NCBI GenBank assembly: GCA_028277395.1
Contig: JANQGJ010000001.1
Span: 124,001 to 188,000, forward strand
Reading direction: 5' to 3'
DNA: 64,000 nt
Origin: Bacteroidales bacterium
Lineage (GTDB): Bacteria > Bacteroidota > Bacteroidia > Bacteroidales > F082
The notes beneath the pieces are model-generated. The model saw only the letters and a program-made list of their open reading frames with translations. It was not told the origin of the DNA and searched no databases. Position 1 is the stretch's first letter. Each line of letters begins with the position of its first letter. Position numbers and translations under genes: made by a program. Positions 1 through 9,471 of the stretch are shown one piece after another.

Positions 1-59
1 AATATTTGTTAATTTTTCTATAAAATGTTACTGATTGTAACCTACATCAAATAATTCGG

Positions 60-67
60 TATTTTTG
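60..67 (+). promoter_or_regulatory. possible -7 element upstream of the TonB receptor gene
   Basis: TATTTTTG matches the Bacteroidota -7 consensus TAnnTTTG. It lies about 125 bases before the receptor start, which would give a long leader. TACCTTTA at 176-183, one mismatch from consensus, is an alternative nearer the gene. Nothing else is evident in the first 190 bases. Confidence 0.25.
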
Positions 68-190
68 AAACCGGAACAATCCACCAAATAAAACAAACAA
101 AGTAAGAATCTTGTATTTATTATTAAATCGACTACCTGATTTATATTTAATACTATACGTATTTAATATAATCATACCTTTATATAACAA

Positions 191-2566
191 ATGAAAAAAC
201 TAACAATACATATATTGCTTTTACTGAATTCACTGCTATTGTCTGCGCAAAATCCTGAAATCAGGGGAAAAATTACCGATGCAGTTAATAATGAACCTAT
301 TGCTTTTGCAAATATTATAGTTGCCGGTACTCAAATCGGAGCTACAACAGATATTGACGGAAACTTCACTATTAAAGGGGTTTCTCCCGGATATATCAAC
401 CTTCAGGCTTCATATATCGGGTATAAACCGGTAATTAGTGCCGACATTCTGGTTGTGAACAATAATGTTCCATATATTGAAATTACAATGGAACCATTAA
501 ATCAGGTACTTGATGAAGTGGTAGTAGTTGCAGATCCGTTTGAAAAACTGGAGGAAGCACCATTATCAATGCAAAGTATCAGGGTTAAGGAAATTGAGAA
601 TAACCCTGGAAGTAACCGCGATATATCAAGGGTTATTCAATCTTTTCCGGGAGTTGGCTCTACCCCAGCATTCAGGAACGATGTTATAATCAGAGGTGGT
701 GGACCCTCTGAGAACAGGTTTTTTCTTGATGGCGTAGAGATACCTGTACTTAATCATTTTGCAACGCAGGGTGCTTCAGGAGGACCTGTGGGAATAATAA
801 ATGCTGATTTTATACAGTCTGTTGATTTTTACTCTGGTTCATTTCAGGCAGATAAATATAATGCTTTGAGTGGTATTCTCGACTTCAAACAGAAGGAGGG
901 AAGCAAAGATAAAACTAACATCCAGCTTGCAGTGGGAGCCAGTGAAGCTGCTTTTACCATTGATGGACCGGCAGGTACTAAAACAGATTATATTTTTTCA
1001 GTAAGAAGATCATACCTTCAGTTCCTGTTTTCAGCTATAGGATTACCTTTTTTACCAACATTCAATGATTATCAGTTTAAGTTGAAAACCGACTTTGACA
1101 CCAAAAACCGACTTACGATCATCAGTCTTGGATCGCTTGATAAGCTTAAATTGAATACCGGGATTGATAACCCTGATGAAAGTCAGGAATATATATTATC
1201 CCAAACACCTGTAAATAATCAGTGGAGTTATACAATTGGTGCTGTATATAACCGATTTTTCAATTCAGGCTTTCACACATTTGTAGTTAGTCGAAATGTG
1301 CTTAATAATGAGTTTTACAAATACCCTGACAATGATGAAAGTCAAAATAAGAACTTCGACTATAATTCGACAGAAGCAGAAAATAAGTTCAGATATGAGT
1401 TGACAATGAGAAAGAAGGGAGTAAAATACAACTTTAGTCTTGGAACCGAAACTGCTAAATATTATAACAAAACCTTCCAGGAATTATTTATTGACGACAG
1501 TCTGGTAAAACTGAATTATACCACAGATCTGGATATTATAAAATACGGTGCTTCTGGACAGGCATCCGGCAGGATTTTTAATAACAGACTACTCATTACT
1601 TTTGGCTTACGTTTTGATGGAAATACTTACAATAGCAATATGTCGAACCCGTTAAACCAGTTTTCGCCCAGAATTTCATTTTCCTATAACATAACCGAAA
1701 GTATATTTTTAAATCTTGGTTCAGGCAGATATTATCAAATGCCGGCATATACAACTTTAGGTTTCCGAAATAACAATGACAAACTGGTAAACGAAGATGA
1801 TACTGAATACATTGGTGTTTCACATTATAACATCGGAATTGAAAAAAGATTCGCTAAACCCATTCTGGTTTCTTTTGAAGTTTTCTATAAAGACTATTTT
1901 CAATACCCAATTGACTTACTGACCGGTGCGAGTCTGGCAAATCAGGGAGCTGATTACAGTAGTGTTGCCGGTGATGCTCCGGTTATTTCAACAGGAAAAG
2001 GACGTGCAACAGGGTTCGAAATATTAAACAGGTTTAACTTAAACAAATTTACTCTGCTGGCCTCCTACACGTATGTAAGAAGCTTATTTACCAATATAGA
2101 GGGTGAATATATTCCCTCTTCGTGGGATAGTAAACATTTGTTGACTATTACATCCTCAAAGGAGTTGGGAAAGAACTGGCGGGCGGGTCTCAAATGGAGA
2201 TTTGTTGGCGGATTGCCCTATACACCATATGACCTTGAAACTTCCGCACTTGTTGAGGCATGGGATGCCATTGGACAACCATACCTGGATTATTCCCAGC
2301 TAAATGAGTTGAGGTTTAACCCTTTTCATCAGCTTGATATCAGGATTGACAAAAACTTCTTTTTTAACAAATGGGCATTGATGCTGTACCTTGATATTCA
2401 GAATCTTTATAATTTTCAAAACAAGGGACAGGATTATATAATTCGGGAAAAAAACCCTGATGGAAGCTATAAGACAATAAATAACGGAACTGAATATATC
2501 CTGAAGTCAGTTGAAAATACTTCGGGTACAGTATTACCAACAGTTGGAGTAATGATTAAAATTTAA
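191..2566 (+). CDS. TonB-dependent outer-membrane receptor
   Basis: Predicted outer-membrane receptor for energy-dependent uptake; the substrate is unknown. A signal peptide (about residues 1-19, ending LLSAQ) precedes a carboxypeptidase-regulatory-like beta-sandwich (about 22-105, with the typical DIDGNFTIKG motif). The plug domain follows (about 125-235, with VIIRGGGPSENRFFLDGVEI) and then a beta-barrel to the C-terminus. At 791 residues the length is normal for the family. No SusD-like partner is adjacent, so it is not a classic polysaccharide-utilisation pair. The stop is followed after three bases by the start of the pyrimidine-dimer glycosylase gene, so the two are probably co-transcribed, although no functional link is obvious. 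Confidence 0.9.
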   Translation: MKKLTIHILLLLNSLLLSAQNPEIRGKITDAVNNEPIAFANIIVAGTQIGATTDIDGNFTIKGVSPGYINLQASYIGYKPVISADILVVNNNVPYIEITMEPLNQVLDEVVVVADPFEKLEEAPLSMQSIRVKEIENNPGSNRDISRVIQSFPGVGSTPAFRNDVIIRGGGPSENRFFLDGVEIPVLNHFATQGASGGPVGIINADFIQSVDFYSGSFQADKYNALSGILDFKQKEGSKDKTNIQLAVGASEAAFTIDGPAGTKTDYIFSVRRSYLQFLFSAIGLPFLPTFNDYQFKLKTDFDTKNRLTIISLGSLDKLKLNTGIDNPDESQEYILSQTPVNNQWSYTIGAVYNRFFNSGFHTFVVSRNVLNNEFYKYPDNDESQNKNFDYNSTEAENKFRYELTMRKKGVKYNFSLGTETAKYYNKTFQELFIDDSLVKLNYTTDLDIIKYGASGQASGRIFNNRLLITFGLRFDGNTYNSNMSNPLNQFSPRISFSYNITESIFLNLGSGRYYQMPAYTTLGFRNNNDKLVNEDDTEYIGVSHYNIGIEKRFAKPILVSFEVFYKDYFQYPIDLLTGASLANQGADYSSVAGDAPVISTGKGRATGFEILNRFNLNKFTLLASYTYVRSLFTNIEGEYIPSSWDSKHLLTITSSKELGKNWRAGLKWRFVGGLPYTPYDLETSALVEAWDAIGQPYLDYSQLNELRFNPFHQLDIRIDKNFFFNKWALMLYLDIQNLYNFQNKGQDYIIREKNPDGSYKTINNGTEYILKSVENTSGTVLPTVGVMIKI

Positions 2567-2569
2567 GCT

Positions 2570-3001
2570 ATGAGATTATGGTCAATACATCCTGAATACC
2601 TTGATTCAAAAGGTATTGTAGCACTATGGAGAGAATCGCTTCTTGCAAAGAATGTTATTGAAGGAAAGACAAAAGGATACATCAATCATCCTCAGTTGAT
2701 AAGGTTCAAAAATTCTGACAATCCTGAGATCTTTATAAACAAGTACCTGGAGTTGGTTTACAATGAGTCTGTTGCAAGAAATTATAATTTTGATGCTAAA
2801 AAGTTTACTAAATATAGTGTATCAGAAGAGTTAACTGTTACATCCGGCCAACTCAAATATGAATTCCAACATTTACTAAATAAACTTAAGATCAGAGATT
2901 ACGAAAAATGGATGAAATTAGAAAACACAAAACTAATAAAGCAACATCCGCTTTTTGTAGTAATTGATGGTGGTGTGGAAGATTGGGAAATCATTGGTTA
3001 G
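2570..3001 (+). CDS. pyrimidine dimer DNA glycosylase / endonuclease V-like protein
   Basis: A 143-residue protein opening MRLWSIHPEYLDSKGIVALWRE and containing KTKGYINHPQLIRF, which I recognise as the Pyr_excise family related to T4 endonuclease V. The N-terminal region rich in Arg, His and Glu carries the family's DNA-binding and catalytic residues. Family members cut at UV-induced pyrimidine dimers or are uncharacterised relatives, so activity here is inferred. The gene begins three bases after the TonB receptor stop, suggesting translational coupling. It converges on the flavoprotein gene that ends at 3031. uvrB lies about 9 kb away, but there is no sign of a shared repair operon. Confidence 0.75.
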   Translation: MRLWSIHPEYLDSKGIVALWRESLLAKNVIEGKTKGYINHPQLIRFKNSDNPEIFINKYLELVYNESVARNYNFDAKKFTKYSVSEELTVTSGQLKYEFQHLLNKLKIRDYEKWMKLENTKLIKQHPLFVVIDGGVEDWEIIG

Positions 3002-3030
3002 GTTTTGTCGTATCACTGACTTATTTGGAA

Positions 3031-4284
3031 TTACTCCCTTTTCATTTTCATGCCACATGAGTTTCCTGCAAGCCATCCTGTTGAATATGCTATCTGCAAA
3101 TTGTATCCTCCTGTTTCAGCATCAACATCAATTACCTCACCTGCAAAGTACAGACCAGATACAACTTTCGATTCCATGGTTTTCGATTGAATTTCAGCGG
3201 TTGGTATTCCACCTGATGTTATAATAGCTTCACTAAAACTACGATGAGCACTTATCTCGAACGGAAGGTTTTTCATCAGTTTTCGGACCCTTTTCCTTTC
3301 TTTCGAACTAACCTGGTGACACTCTTTCTGAGGATCAAGGCTCAGTAGTTTAATAAAAACAGGTATCATTGTTGAAGGTAGCCAATACCTCATAATGTTG
3401 ATTACCTTTTTTTTACCATGTTCATTCAGATCACGTTGAAGGCGCAGATCAAGTTTTTGTTCGTCAAGTGCCGGTTTTAGGTCTACAGTTATCTTTACAG
3501 AACTTCCCTTTTGTAATTCCTCAACAACTATTCTGCTTAATGTCAGAATTATAGGGCCGGAAAGACCAAAATGAGTAAAGATCATTTCACCAAAATCTTC
3601 ACCGGCTTTTTTGTCATTGATCCATACTACAGCCTTTACATTTTTCAAATTCAATCCTTGCAGTGATTGCGCAATATCTCCTTTTGTTTCCAGGGGAACA
3701 AGAGCAGGTCGTACTTTTACCAGGCTATGCCCTGCTTTTCCGGCAAGTTCATAACCATCACCTGTTGATCCTGTAGCAGGATAAGATTTACCACCTGTTG
3801 CCAGAATTACATTTTTCGTATAATAATTATGTCTGTTAACTGTAAGTCCTGTTATTGAATTTTCTTCAACATGAAGTTCATCAACACGGGAGCTGCATTT
3901 AATAACCACATTGTTGCTTCTCACCCAAAGTAACAAAGCATTTAAAACATCAGATGAACTATTACCTGTTGGAAAATATCTCCCACCACGTTCGAGTGTT
4001 GAATCAACACCATATCTTTTGAGTAGCTCTATGATGTCCTTTGAGAAAAACTGCGAGAAAGCTCTTTTAAGCATTCTGCCATTTGGATAAACATGGGTTA
4101 TGAACTCTGAAATACCTGCATTGTTAGTAATGTTACAGCGACCTTTACCTGTAATCAGTAGTTTCCGTCCTGCACGTTCCATTTTTTCAAGGATCAACAC
4201 CTTTAACCCTAGTTCAGCCGCTCTACCTGCTGCCACCAGCCCTGCAGGTCCTGCACCAATTACAATTACATCGTATACTTTCAT
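3031..4284 (-). CDS. NAD(P)/FAD-dependent oxidoreductase, HI0933/BaiN family
   Basis: A cytoplasmic flavoprotein with an N-terminal Rossmann FAD-binding motif (VIVIGAGPAGLVAAGRAAE), then KMERAGRKLLITGKGRCNITN, typical of the HI0933-like family. The C-terminal SGGIPTAEI and YFAGEVIDVDAETGGYNLQIA motifs are also diagnostic. It runs about 417 residues from the chosen start, the usual family length. I chose ATG at 4284 (MKVYDV) rather than an upstream TTG at 4308, because a TAnnTTTG -7 element lies between them (4291-4298). Transcription should therefore begin at or near the ATG, giving a nearly leaderless mRNA. The physiological substrate is not known; relatives include BaiN, proposed in bile-acid metabolism, which need not apply here. 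Confidence 0.85.
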   Translation of the reverse strand: MKVYDVIVIGAGPAGLVAAGRAAELGLKVLILEKMERAGRKLLITGKGRCNITNNAGISEFITHVYPNGRMLKRAFSQFFSKDIIELLKRYGVDSTLERGGRYFPTGNSSSDVLNALLLWVRSNNVVIKCSSRVDELHVEENSITGLTVNRHNYYTKNVILATGGKSYPATGSTGDGYELAGKAGHSLVKVRPALVPLETKGDIAQSLQGLNLKNVKAVVWINDKKAGEDFGEMIFTHFGLSGPIILTLSRIVVEELQKGSSVKITVDLKPALDEQKLDLRLQRDLNEHGKKKVINIMRYWLPSTMIPVFIKLLSLDPQKECHQVSSKERKRVRKLMKNLPFEISAHRSFSEAIITSGGIPTAEIQSKTMESKVVSGLYFAGEVIDVDAETGGYNLQIAYSTGWLAGNSCGMKMKRE

Positions 4285-4290
4285 TTGTCG

Positions 4291-4298
4291 CAAAGGTA
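4291..4298 (-). promoter_or_regulatory. -7 promoter element of the flavoprotein gene
   Basis: Read on the minus strand this is TACCTTTG, a full match to TAnnTTTG. It sits seven bases before the ATG at 4284, implying a leaderless or very short-leader transcript and ruling out the upstream TTG as start if used. Confidence 0.5.
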
Positions 4299-4434
4299 AG
4301 CTTTCCAATAACCTGTATTACTTTATACCTGTATTTTATGATCACATACCTATTTAATGTATTTCTAAATAGATAAATGACTAAAACCAGATGTCCGTTT
4401 TTAACTAATTTTACCGGTTTATTTAATTCTATCG

Positions 4435-5715
4435 ATGATGAGAAAAATCATTTTAACAATTGTATTGCTTTCCGGATTTGTTATCAGCAAAACAGTTATC
4501 AATCAAAACATTGAAAACCAGCTATTCTTACTTCCTGATGTTATTTTTAATGAAATTGAGACAAATAACCCGGATGTAGCATCATATGAACTTAAAATCA
4601 AACAACCAATAGATCATAACAATCATAACCTTGGTTATTTTTATCAAAGAGCATTCCTTAACCACAGATCAGTGAAAAAACCGACAGTTTTTGTTACAGA
4701 AGGTTATACCTGTACCAATAACTCATCCACCGAGTTGACAGAACTGCTTGCAGCCAACCAAATAGCAGTGGAACACAGGTATTTTGGAGAAAGCGTCCCT
4801 GATTCAGTTGGATACGATTACTTAAACCTTGAACAGACAACAGCTGACTTACATCATATAAATAAATTATTCAGGAAAATTTATCCAACGGATTGGATAA
4901 GTACAGGAATCAGTAAAGGTGGTGCAACTACGATTTTCTACCGATATTTTTACCCTGGAGATGTTGATGTTAGTGTACCTTATGTTGCACCCATTAACAG
5001 AGAGTTTGAAGAGGAAAGGATCTACAGGTTCCTGGATACAATTGGATCTGATGAATGTCGTGAAAAAATATTCAACCTCCAGGCAAGGTTATTGAAAAAT
5101 CAGGAAAAAATTATCCCTCTTTTGAAGTATTACAGTAAAGGTGCTGGTTTAACATTCAATTATTTAAGTATTGAAGAAGCCTTTGAATATGCTGTTTTGG
5201 AATATCCTTTCTCTTTTTTTCAGTGGGGATACAGCTGCGATGGTATACCTGATAACACAGCATCCCTGAATGAAATTGTGGATTACCTGCTTGAAGTTTC
5301 CGGAATTGATTTCTTCAGCGACAGGTCAATTGAGGCTTTTGGCCCACATTACTACCAGTCAGCAGATGAAATGGGTTATTATGGTTATGAAACAGAGAAG
5401 TTCAAAAAGCTGCTGAAATTTTTACCAACCGATCGTAATCCTCATGCGACTTTCGTCCCGGGGAAACTTGAAGTTACCTTTGATGATACTCTGTTGAGGA
5501 AAGTAAATACCTGGATTGATAAGAATGGAAATCAGTTTATCTACATATATGGTGCAATGGATACATGGTCTGCTTCGGCAGTACCACAATCTGAGAAAGT
5601 TGATGCATTATGGTTTTTCATGGAAGGAAAACATCATGGAAATGCCCGCATTAGAAATTTAAGTAAAAGCGACCGTAAACTTTTGGAAGACAAAATTCAG
5701 GAATGGTTGAATTAA
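4435..5715 (+). CDS. exported S37-family (PS-10-like) serine peptidase
   Basis: A 426-residue protein with an N-terminal hydrophobic segment (about 4-20) suggesting export. It resembles the PS-10/S37 prolyl tri- or tetrapeptidyl aminopeptidases, which have an alpha/beta-hydrolase fold. Visible landmarks are KIKQPIDHNN, FVTEGYT, and EHRYFGES near residue 115. The nucleophile elbow is GISKGG with Ser160. The likely acid is Asp376 (YGAMDTWSA) and the likely base is His400 or His401 (GKHHGNAR). The triad is complete, so it should be active in trimming peptides from their N-termini. It appears to be a single-gene unit; the next gene starts 75 bases downstream. Confidence 0.75.
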   Translation: MMRKIILTIVLLSGFVISKTVINQNIENQLFLLPDVIFNEIETNNPDVASYELKIKQPIDHNNHNLGYFYQRAFLNHRSVKKPTVFVTEGYTCTNNSSTELTELLAANQIAVEHRYFGESVPDSVGYDYLNLEQTTADLHHINKLFRKIYPTDWISTGISKGGATTIFYRYFYPGDVDVSVPYVAPINREFEEERIYRFLDTIGSDECREKIFNLQARLLKNQEKIIPLLKYYSKGAGLTFNYLSIEEAFEYAVLEYPFSFFQWGYSCDGIPDNTASLNEIVDYLLEVSGIDFFSDRSIEAFGPHYYQSADEMGYYGYETEKFKKLLKFLPTDRNPHATFVPGKLEVTFDDTLLRKVNTWIDKNGNQFIYIYGAMDTWSASAVPQSEKVDALWFFMEGKHHGNARIRNLSKSDRKLLEDKIQEWLN

Positions 5716-5790
5716 TAGAGCAACTATTATTTCTGCATTTAATACATGAATTTCCATAAACATCTGTAAAACTGATATAAACTACTTACA

Positions 5791-7215
5791 ATGGATAAAC
5801 AACTGGAAAATGTTTACGATCCTGAAGAATTCAATAAAACAGGTCATGAGCTTGTAGAATTACTCACAGAATATCTCAGACAGGCAAAGAATCAGGAGAT
5901 ACAGGCAATAAACTGGAAGGAGCCTGCAGATCAGTATGAGTTCTGGAAGAATTTTCAACCTGAGAATAATGATCCAATAGATCTGTTCAAAAACATAGTT
6001 GACAGATCAATTCATATTCACCATCCAAAATACATGGGGCATCAGCTTTGTCCTCCGGCACCATTATCAGCCTTAACAGGATTACTGGGAGAACTTGTAA
6101 ACAATGGCATGGCAATTTATGAAATGGGACCTGCCGGTACAGCTATTGAGAAAGTAATAATTGAAAAACTTGCAGAAAAGATAGGTTTTGAAACAGGTGG
6201 TGATGGTTATATCACTTCAGGCGGAACAATTGGGAATCTGACTGCTATGCTTGCTGCCAGGCAAAATGCTGTTGAATCAGATATATGGGAAGATGGTGTT
6301 AGTGAGAGACTGGGTATAATGGTATCATCGGAAGCACACTATAGTGTTGACAGAGCTCTGAGGATAATGGGATTTGGTGCGGCAGGTATAATTAAAATTC
6401 CTGTTAACGATGATTTTTGTCTTGATACGGAATTGTTGGAAGAATATTATAACAGCGCCGGCAAGAAAGGAATAAAAGTAATAGCAGTGGTTGGTTGTGC
6501 GCCTTCAACATCTACTGGCATGTATGATGATCTTGAGTTAATTGCTGAATTTTGCAGATTAAAGAAATTATGGTTTCATGTTGACGGAGCTCATGGGGGA
6601 GGTGCGATATTTTCCAATAAATACAAACCACTTCTTAAAGGTATGGAGTATGCAGATTCAGTAGTAATAGATGGTCATAAAATGCTTATGACACCTGCAT
6701 TAATGACTTTTGTAATGTTTAAGAATAAAGATGTTTCTTATTCAACATTTAATCAAAAAGCGCAATACCTGTGGGAAAAATCCCAGGATGAAGAGTGGTT
6801 TAACCTGGCCAGAAGGACCATTGAATGCACAAAACTTATGATGAGTATAAAATTCTATTCTCTATTACTAATATATGGTGAAGAAATATTTGATAAATCA
6901 GTTACACATCTTTACAATCTTGGAAAGGAATTTGCATATAAAATAAAGCAAAGAAAGAATTTCGAACTGGCACTCGAACCGCATTCAAACATCGTTTGTT
7001 TCAGATATCATAAATCCGGTGCATCAGATAAAAAGCTGGATGAGATCAATAGTACAATCCGAAATAACTTGCTTAAAACAGGAGAGTTCTACATTGTCCA
7101 AACAACATTAAATGATAGGGTGTATTTACGCACTACAATAATGAACCCGGCAACTACCCCGGATATATTTGAGGAATTGCTGGATTCAATTGAGGTATGC
7201 TATGAGATGGTATAG
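5791..7215 (+). CDS. pyridoxal-phosphate-dependent group II decarboxylase
   Basis: A cytoplasmic fold-type I PLP enzyme of the glutamate / aromatic amino acid / tyrosine decarboxylase group, 474 residues. Visible cofactor residues are His183 (SSEAHYS, stacking on the ring), Asp265 and His268 in HVDGAHGG, and Lys297 in DGHKML, the Schiff-base lysine. The N-terminal segment HHPKYMGHQLCPP and ITSGGTIGNLTAML are family hallmarks. The amino acid substrate cannot be assigned from sequence. There is no neighbouring antiporter of the kind found in acid-resistance systems. The gene is followed by a remnant on the opposite strand. Confidence 0.85.
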   Translation: MDKQLENVYDPEEFNKTGHELVELLTEYLRQAKNQEIQAINWKEPADQYEFWKNFQPENNDPIDLFKNIVDRSIHIHHPKYMGHQLCPPAPLSALTGLLGELVNNGMAIYEMGPAGTAIEKVIIEKLAEKIGFETGGDGYITSGGTIGNLTAMLAARQNAVESDIWEDGVSERLGIMVSSEAHYSVDRALRIMGFGAAGIIKIPVNDDFCLDTELLEEYYNSAGKKGIKVIAVVGCAPSTSTGMYDDLELIAEFCRLKKLWFHVDGAHGGGAIFSNKYKPLLKGMEYADSVVIDGHKMLMTPALMTFVMFKNKDVSYSTFNQKAQYLWEKSQDEEWFNLARRTIECTKLMMSIKFYSLLLIYGEEIFDKSVTHLYNLGKEFAYKIKQRKNFELALEPHSNIVCFRYHKSGASDKKLDEINSTIRNNLLKTGEFYIVQTTLNDRVYLRTTIMNPATTPDIFEELLDSIEVCYEMV

Positions 7216-7228
7216 AGTGAAACGAGAA

Positions 7229-7612
7229 TTATTCAGATGAGTTTTCATCACAGAGTTTTTCGATCAAATAAATTATACTGCCACCAATGTCATCAACCCA
7301 CATTTCTTCTCCGCCGATGTTGACCCCGGTAACCGATGAACTACCAATATTATTTGCTATCAGTTGGTTGTTATAAGCTGAGTTCCCTGAAAATCTGTTA
7401 GTCATCAGAATACATTGAACTCCCATTGTATTTGCTACCGAAGCCAGATTCTGTAAATAAACGTCATCTGCTCCTGTATATTTATCATCATCACCACCCG
7501 GATTATTATCAGTAACAATAATTGCAATTTTGGCTACACCGGTTCTCCATGCACCGACAAACGAATTGACAAGTATCTCGTTTAATAGTAATTTTGAGTT
7601 TTTAAAAATTAA
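7229..7612 (-). pseudogene. 5'-truncated remnant of a vWA-like domain gene
   Basis: The minus-strand frame is open from about 7612 down to a stop at 7229. The first ATG is only at 7426, in the middle of clearly coding-like sequence. The translation contains VGAWRTGVAKIAIIVTDNNP, then GGDDDKYTGADDVYLQNLAS, and ends IIYLIEKLCDENSSE. This resembles the C-terminal half of a von Willebrand factor A-type domain (beta strand followed by the TD region). The N-terminal MIDAS motif DxSxS and any start codon are absent, and upstream sequence is non-coding. I infer a degraded 3' fragment of a surface-protein gene. Weaker alternative: a short 65-residue gene starting at 7426. Confidence 0.6.
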
Positions 7613-7812
7613 TTAATTGAATCTGGTGTCTGGTGGTAAATATAATAAATCTTTTTTGTTTACAAGCCTTTATTATTGAATTTCAATTAATTAACTACAC
7701 GATTAGGTAGTATTTGATTCCTGGCCTAATCCAATATTTGCTATTTCATGGAAAAACATACCTGGTAATTTCAAATTTTATAATTTAGATTACTAATTAA
7801 TTCCAAAACATA

Positions 7813-8622
7813 ATGCTTATGCATCTGGAAAAATTTACAGTTAAAGATATTGTACATATACCAGAATTACAACCTGACGGTTGGTCTGATATCACAAATG
7901 ATATTACCGGCTATATTACTAATGACTTTTGTTTTCCTTACAAGGCAGTTATTAATGACCGGATAGTAGGTATGGGTGCATTGATAATATTTGGAAAAAC
8001 AGGATGGCTTGCTCATGTAATAGTTAAAAATGACTATAGAAACCAGGGTATTGGATTTGCAATTGTTAATGATCTCCTTAACATAATGAAAAGCAAAGGG
8101 GTGGAATCCGTACAGTTAATTGCTACAAAAATGGGAGAGTCAGTATATTTAAAGAGAGGATTTAGAATTACCTCTGAATATGGTGAATTCCGAACTGAAA
8201 CAACAATATCAAATGAATATATAAATCCAAATATCATTAAAACACCTAACAAATATTACAATGAACTTTACAACCTTGACAGACAGGTTACGGGTGAAAA
8301 CAGGGAGCTTTTAATAAAAATGTATTTAGCCAACTCATATGTTTATGTAAAAAATAATATGCTATCAGGCTATTATCTTCCCGATCTTGGCGAGGGAACT
8401 ATAGTAGCTGATCATCCAGCTACAGGTATCGAGTTTATGAAGTCAAAATACACGGGTATTTCAAAAGCAGTTGTTCCCTATGAAAATATTCATGCTACAG
8501 GATTTCTTTTAAACAAAGGATTTAAAGATATGGGTATTAAAGGTAAAAGAATGATACTTGGTAAAGAAGTAAGGTGGGATCCTATGGGAATATTTAGCAG
8601 AATTGGAGGAAATTACGGATAA
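7813..8622 (+). CDS. GNAT-family acetyltransferase with second C-terminal domain
   Basis: A 269-residue protein. The N-terminal half (about 1-125) is a GNAT fold with acetyl-CoA loop RNQGIG (near residue 77) and the family's YLKRGF segment. The C-terminal half (about 150-265) resembles the Acetyltransf_18-type domain that often follows GNAT domains: it has SGYYLPDLGEGTIV and ends with a second LLNKGF motif. The acceptor substrate is unknown. The third residue is also Met, so translation may begin at 7819 instead. It stands alone, with about 200 bases of AT-rich non-coding DNA before it and 51 bases after it. Confidence 0.75.
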   Translation: MLMHLEKFTVKDIVHIPELQPDGWSDITNDITGYITNDFCFPYKAVINDRIVGMGALIIFGKTGWLAHVIVKNDYRNQGIGFAIVNDLLNIMKSKGVESVQLIATKMGESVYLKRGFRITSEYGEFRTETTISNEYINPNIIKTPNKYYNELYNLDRQVTGENRELLIKMYLANSYVYVKNNMLSGYYLPDLGEGTIVADHPATGIEFMKSKYTGISKAVVPYENIHATGFLLNKGFKDMGIKGKRMILGKEVRWDPMGIFSRIGGNYG

Positions 8623-8673
8623 TGAAAAATTAATTGTATTTTTAAAACAGAATAAAACCAAAAAATCATACAT

Positions 8674-9471
8674 ATGAGAAACTTACCTCTTTATCAGGTG
8701 GATGCTTTTACTGATTGTTTGTTTAAAGGTAATCCTGCAGCTGTATGTATAATGGAAGATTGGTTAGATGATGAATTAATGCAAAATATTGCCGCCGAGA
8801 ACAATCTTGCTGAAACAGCCTTTGTTGTAAAAAATGAATCAAAATTCGATATAAGATGGTTTACTCCGACAGTTGAAGTTGAACTTTGCGGTCATGCAAC
8901 ACTGGCAACAGCGTATATACTTTACAGTAAATTGAATTACACCGGTGATGAAATCATTTTTTATTCACATTTAAGTGGAGAGTTAAAAGTTACAAAAATC
9001 GAAGATTATTATTACCTTGATTTTCCAACTGACATACTTGAGAAATGCATTCCCAATGGATGCATAGTTGATTGCTTAGGCCTTGATCCAATTGAAGTAT
9101 ATAAAGGTAAAACTGATTATATCGCCATTGTTGAAGATGAGGCTACTGTTAAAAACCTGGAACCTAACCTAACGGCTATTTCAGATCTTGATGCAAGAGG
9201 TTTGATAGTTACTTCAAAAGGCAAGGTTGTTGACTTTGTTTCCAGATTTTTTGCTCCACAATCAGGAATAGATGAGGATCCGGTAACAGGTTCTGCACAT
9301 ACATCACTGATACCGTTATGGTCTGAAAAACTTAACAAAACAAATATGATTGCCAAACAGTTATCAAAACGCGGTGGTAAGCTTATTTGTAAAAACAATG
9401 GATTCAGATGTGAAATTGGTGGCAAAGCCCAATTGTATTTTGAAGGTACAATCTTTATCCCACAGACATGA
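8674..9471 (+). CDS. PhzF-family isomerase/epimerase
   Basis: A 265-residue protein of the PhzF / diaminopimelate-epimerase fold. The family signature is intact: QVDAFTD at the start, FKGNPAAVC, the catalytic acid Glu47 in NNLAETAF, RWFTPTVEVELCGHATLA, and DPVTGSAH in the C-terminal half. Family members catalyse isomerisation or epimerisation; the reaction here is unknown. There are no phenazine genes nearby, so the family name should not be read as a pathway. The stop overlaps the start of the next gene by four bases (ATGA), so the two are translationally coupled. Confidence 0.85.
   Translation: MRNLPLYQVDAFTDCLFKGNPAAVCIMEDWLDDELMQNIAAENNLAETAFVVKNESKFDIRWFTPTVEVELCGHATLATAYILYSKLNYTGDEIIFYSHLSGELKVTKIEDYYYLDFPTDILEKCIPNGCIVDCLGLDPIEVYKGKTDYIAIVEDEATVKNLEPNLTAISDLDARGLIVTSKGKVVDFVSRFFAPQSGIDEDPVTGSAHTSLIPLWSEKLNKTNMIAKQLSKRGGKLICKNNGFRCEIGGKAQLYFEGTIFIPQT

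Noticed and set aside
8674-9471. Phenazine biosynthesis gene
   Set aside because: Only the PhzF-like fold is present; no other phenazine genes occur nearby.
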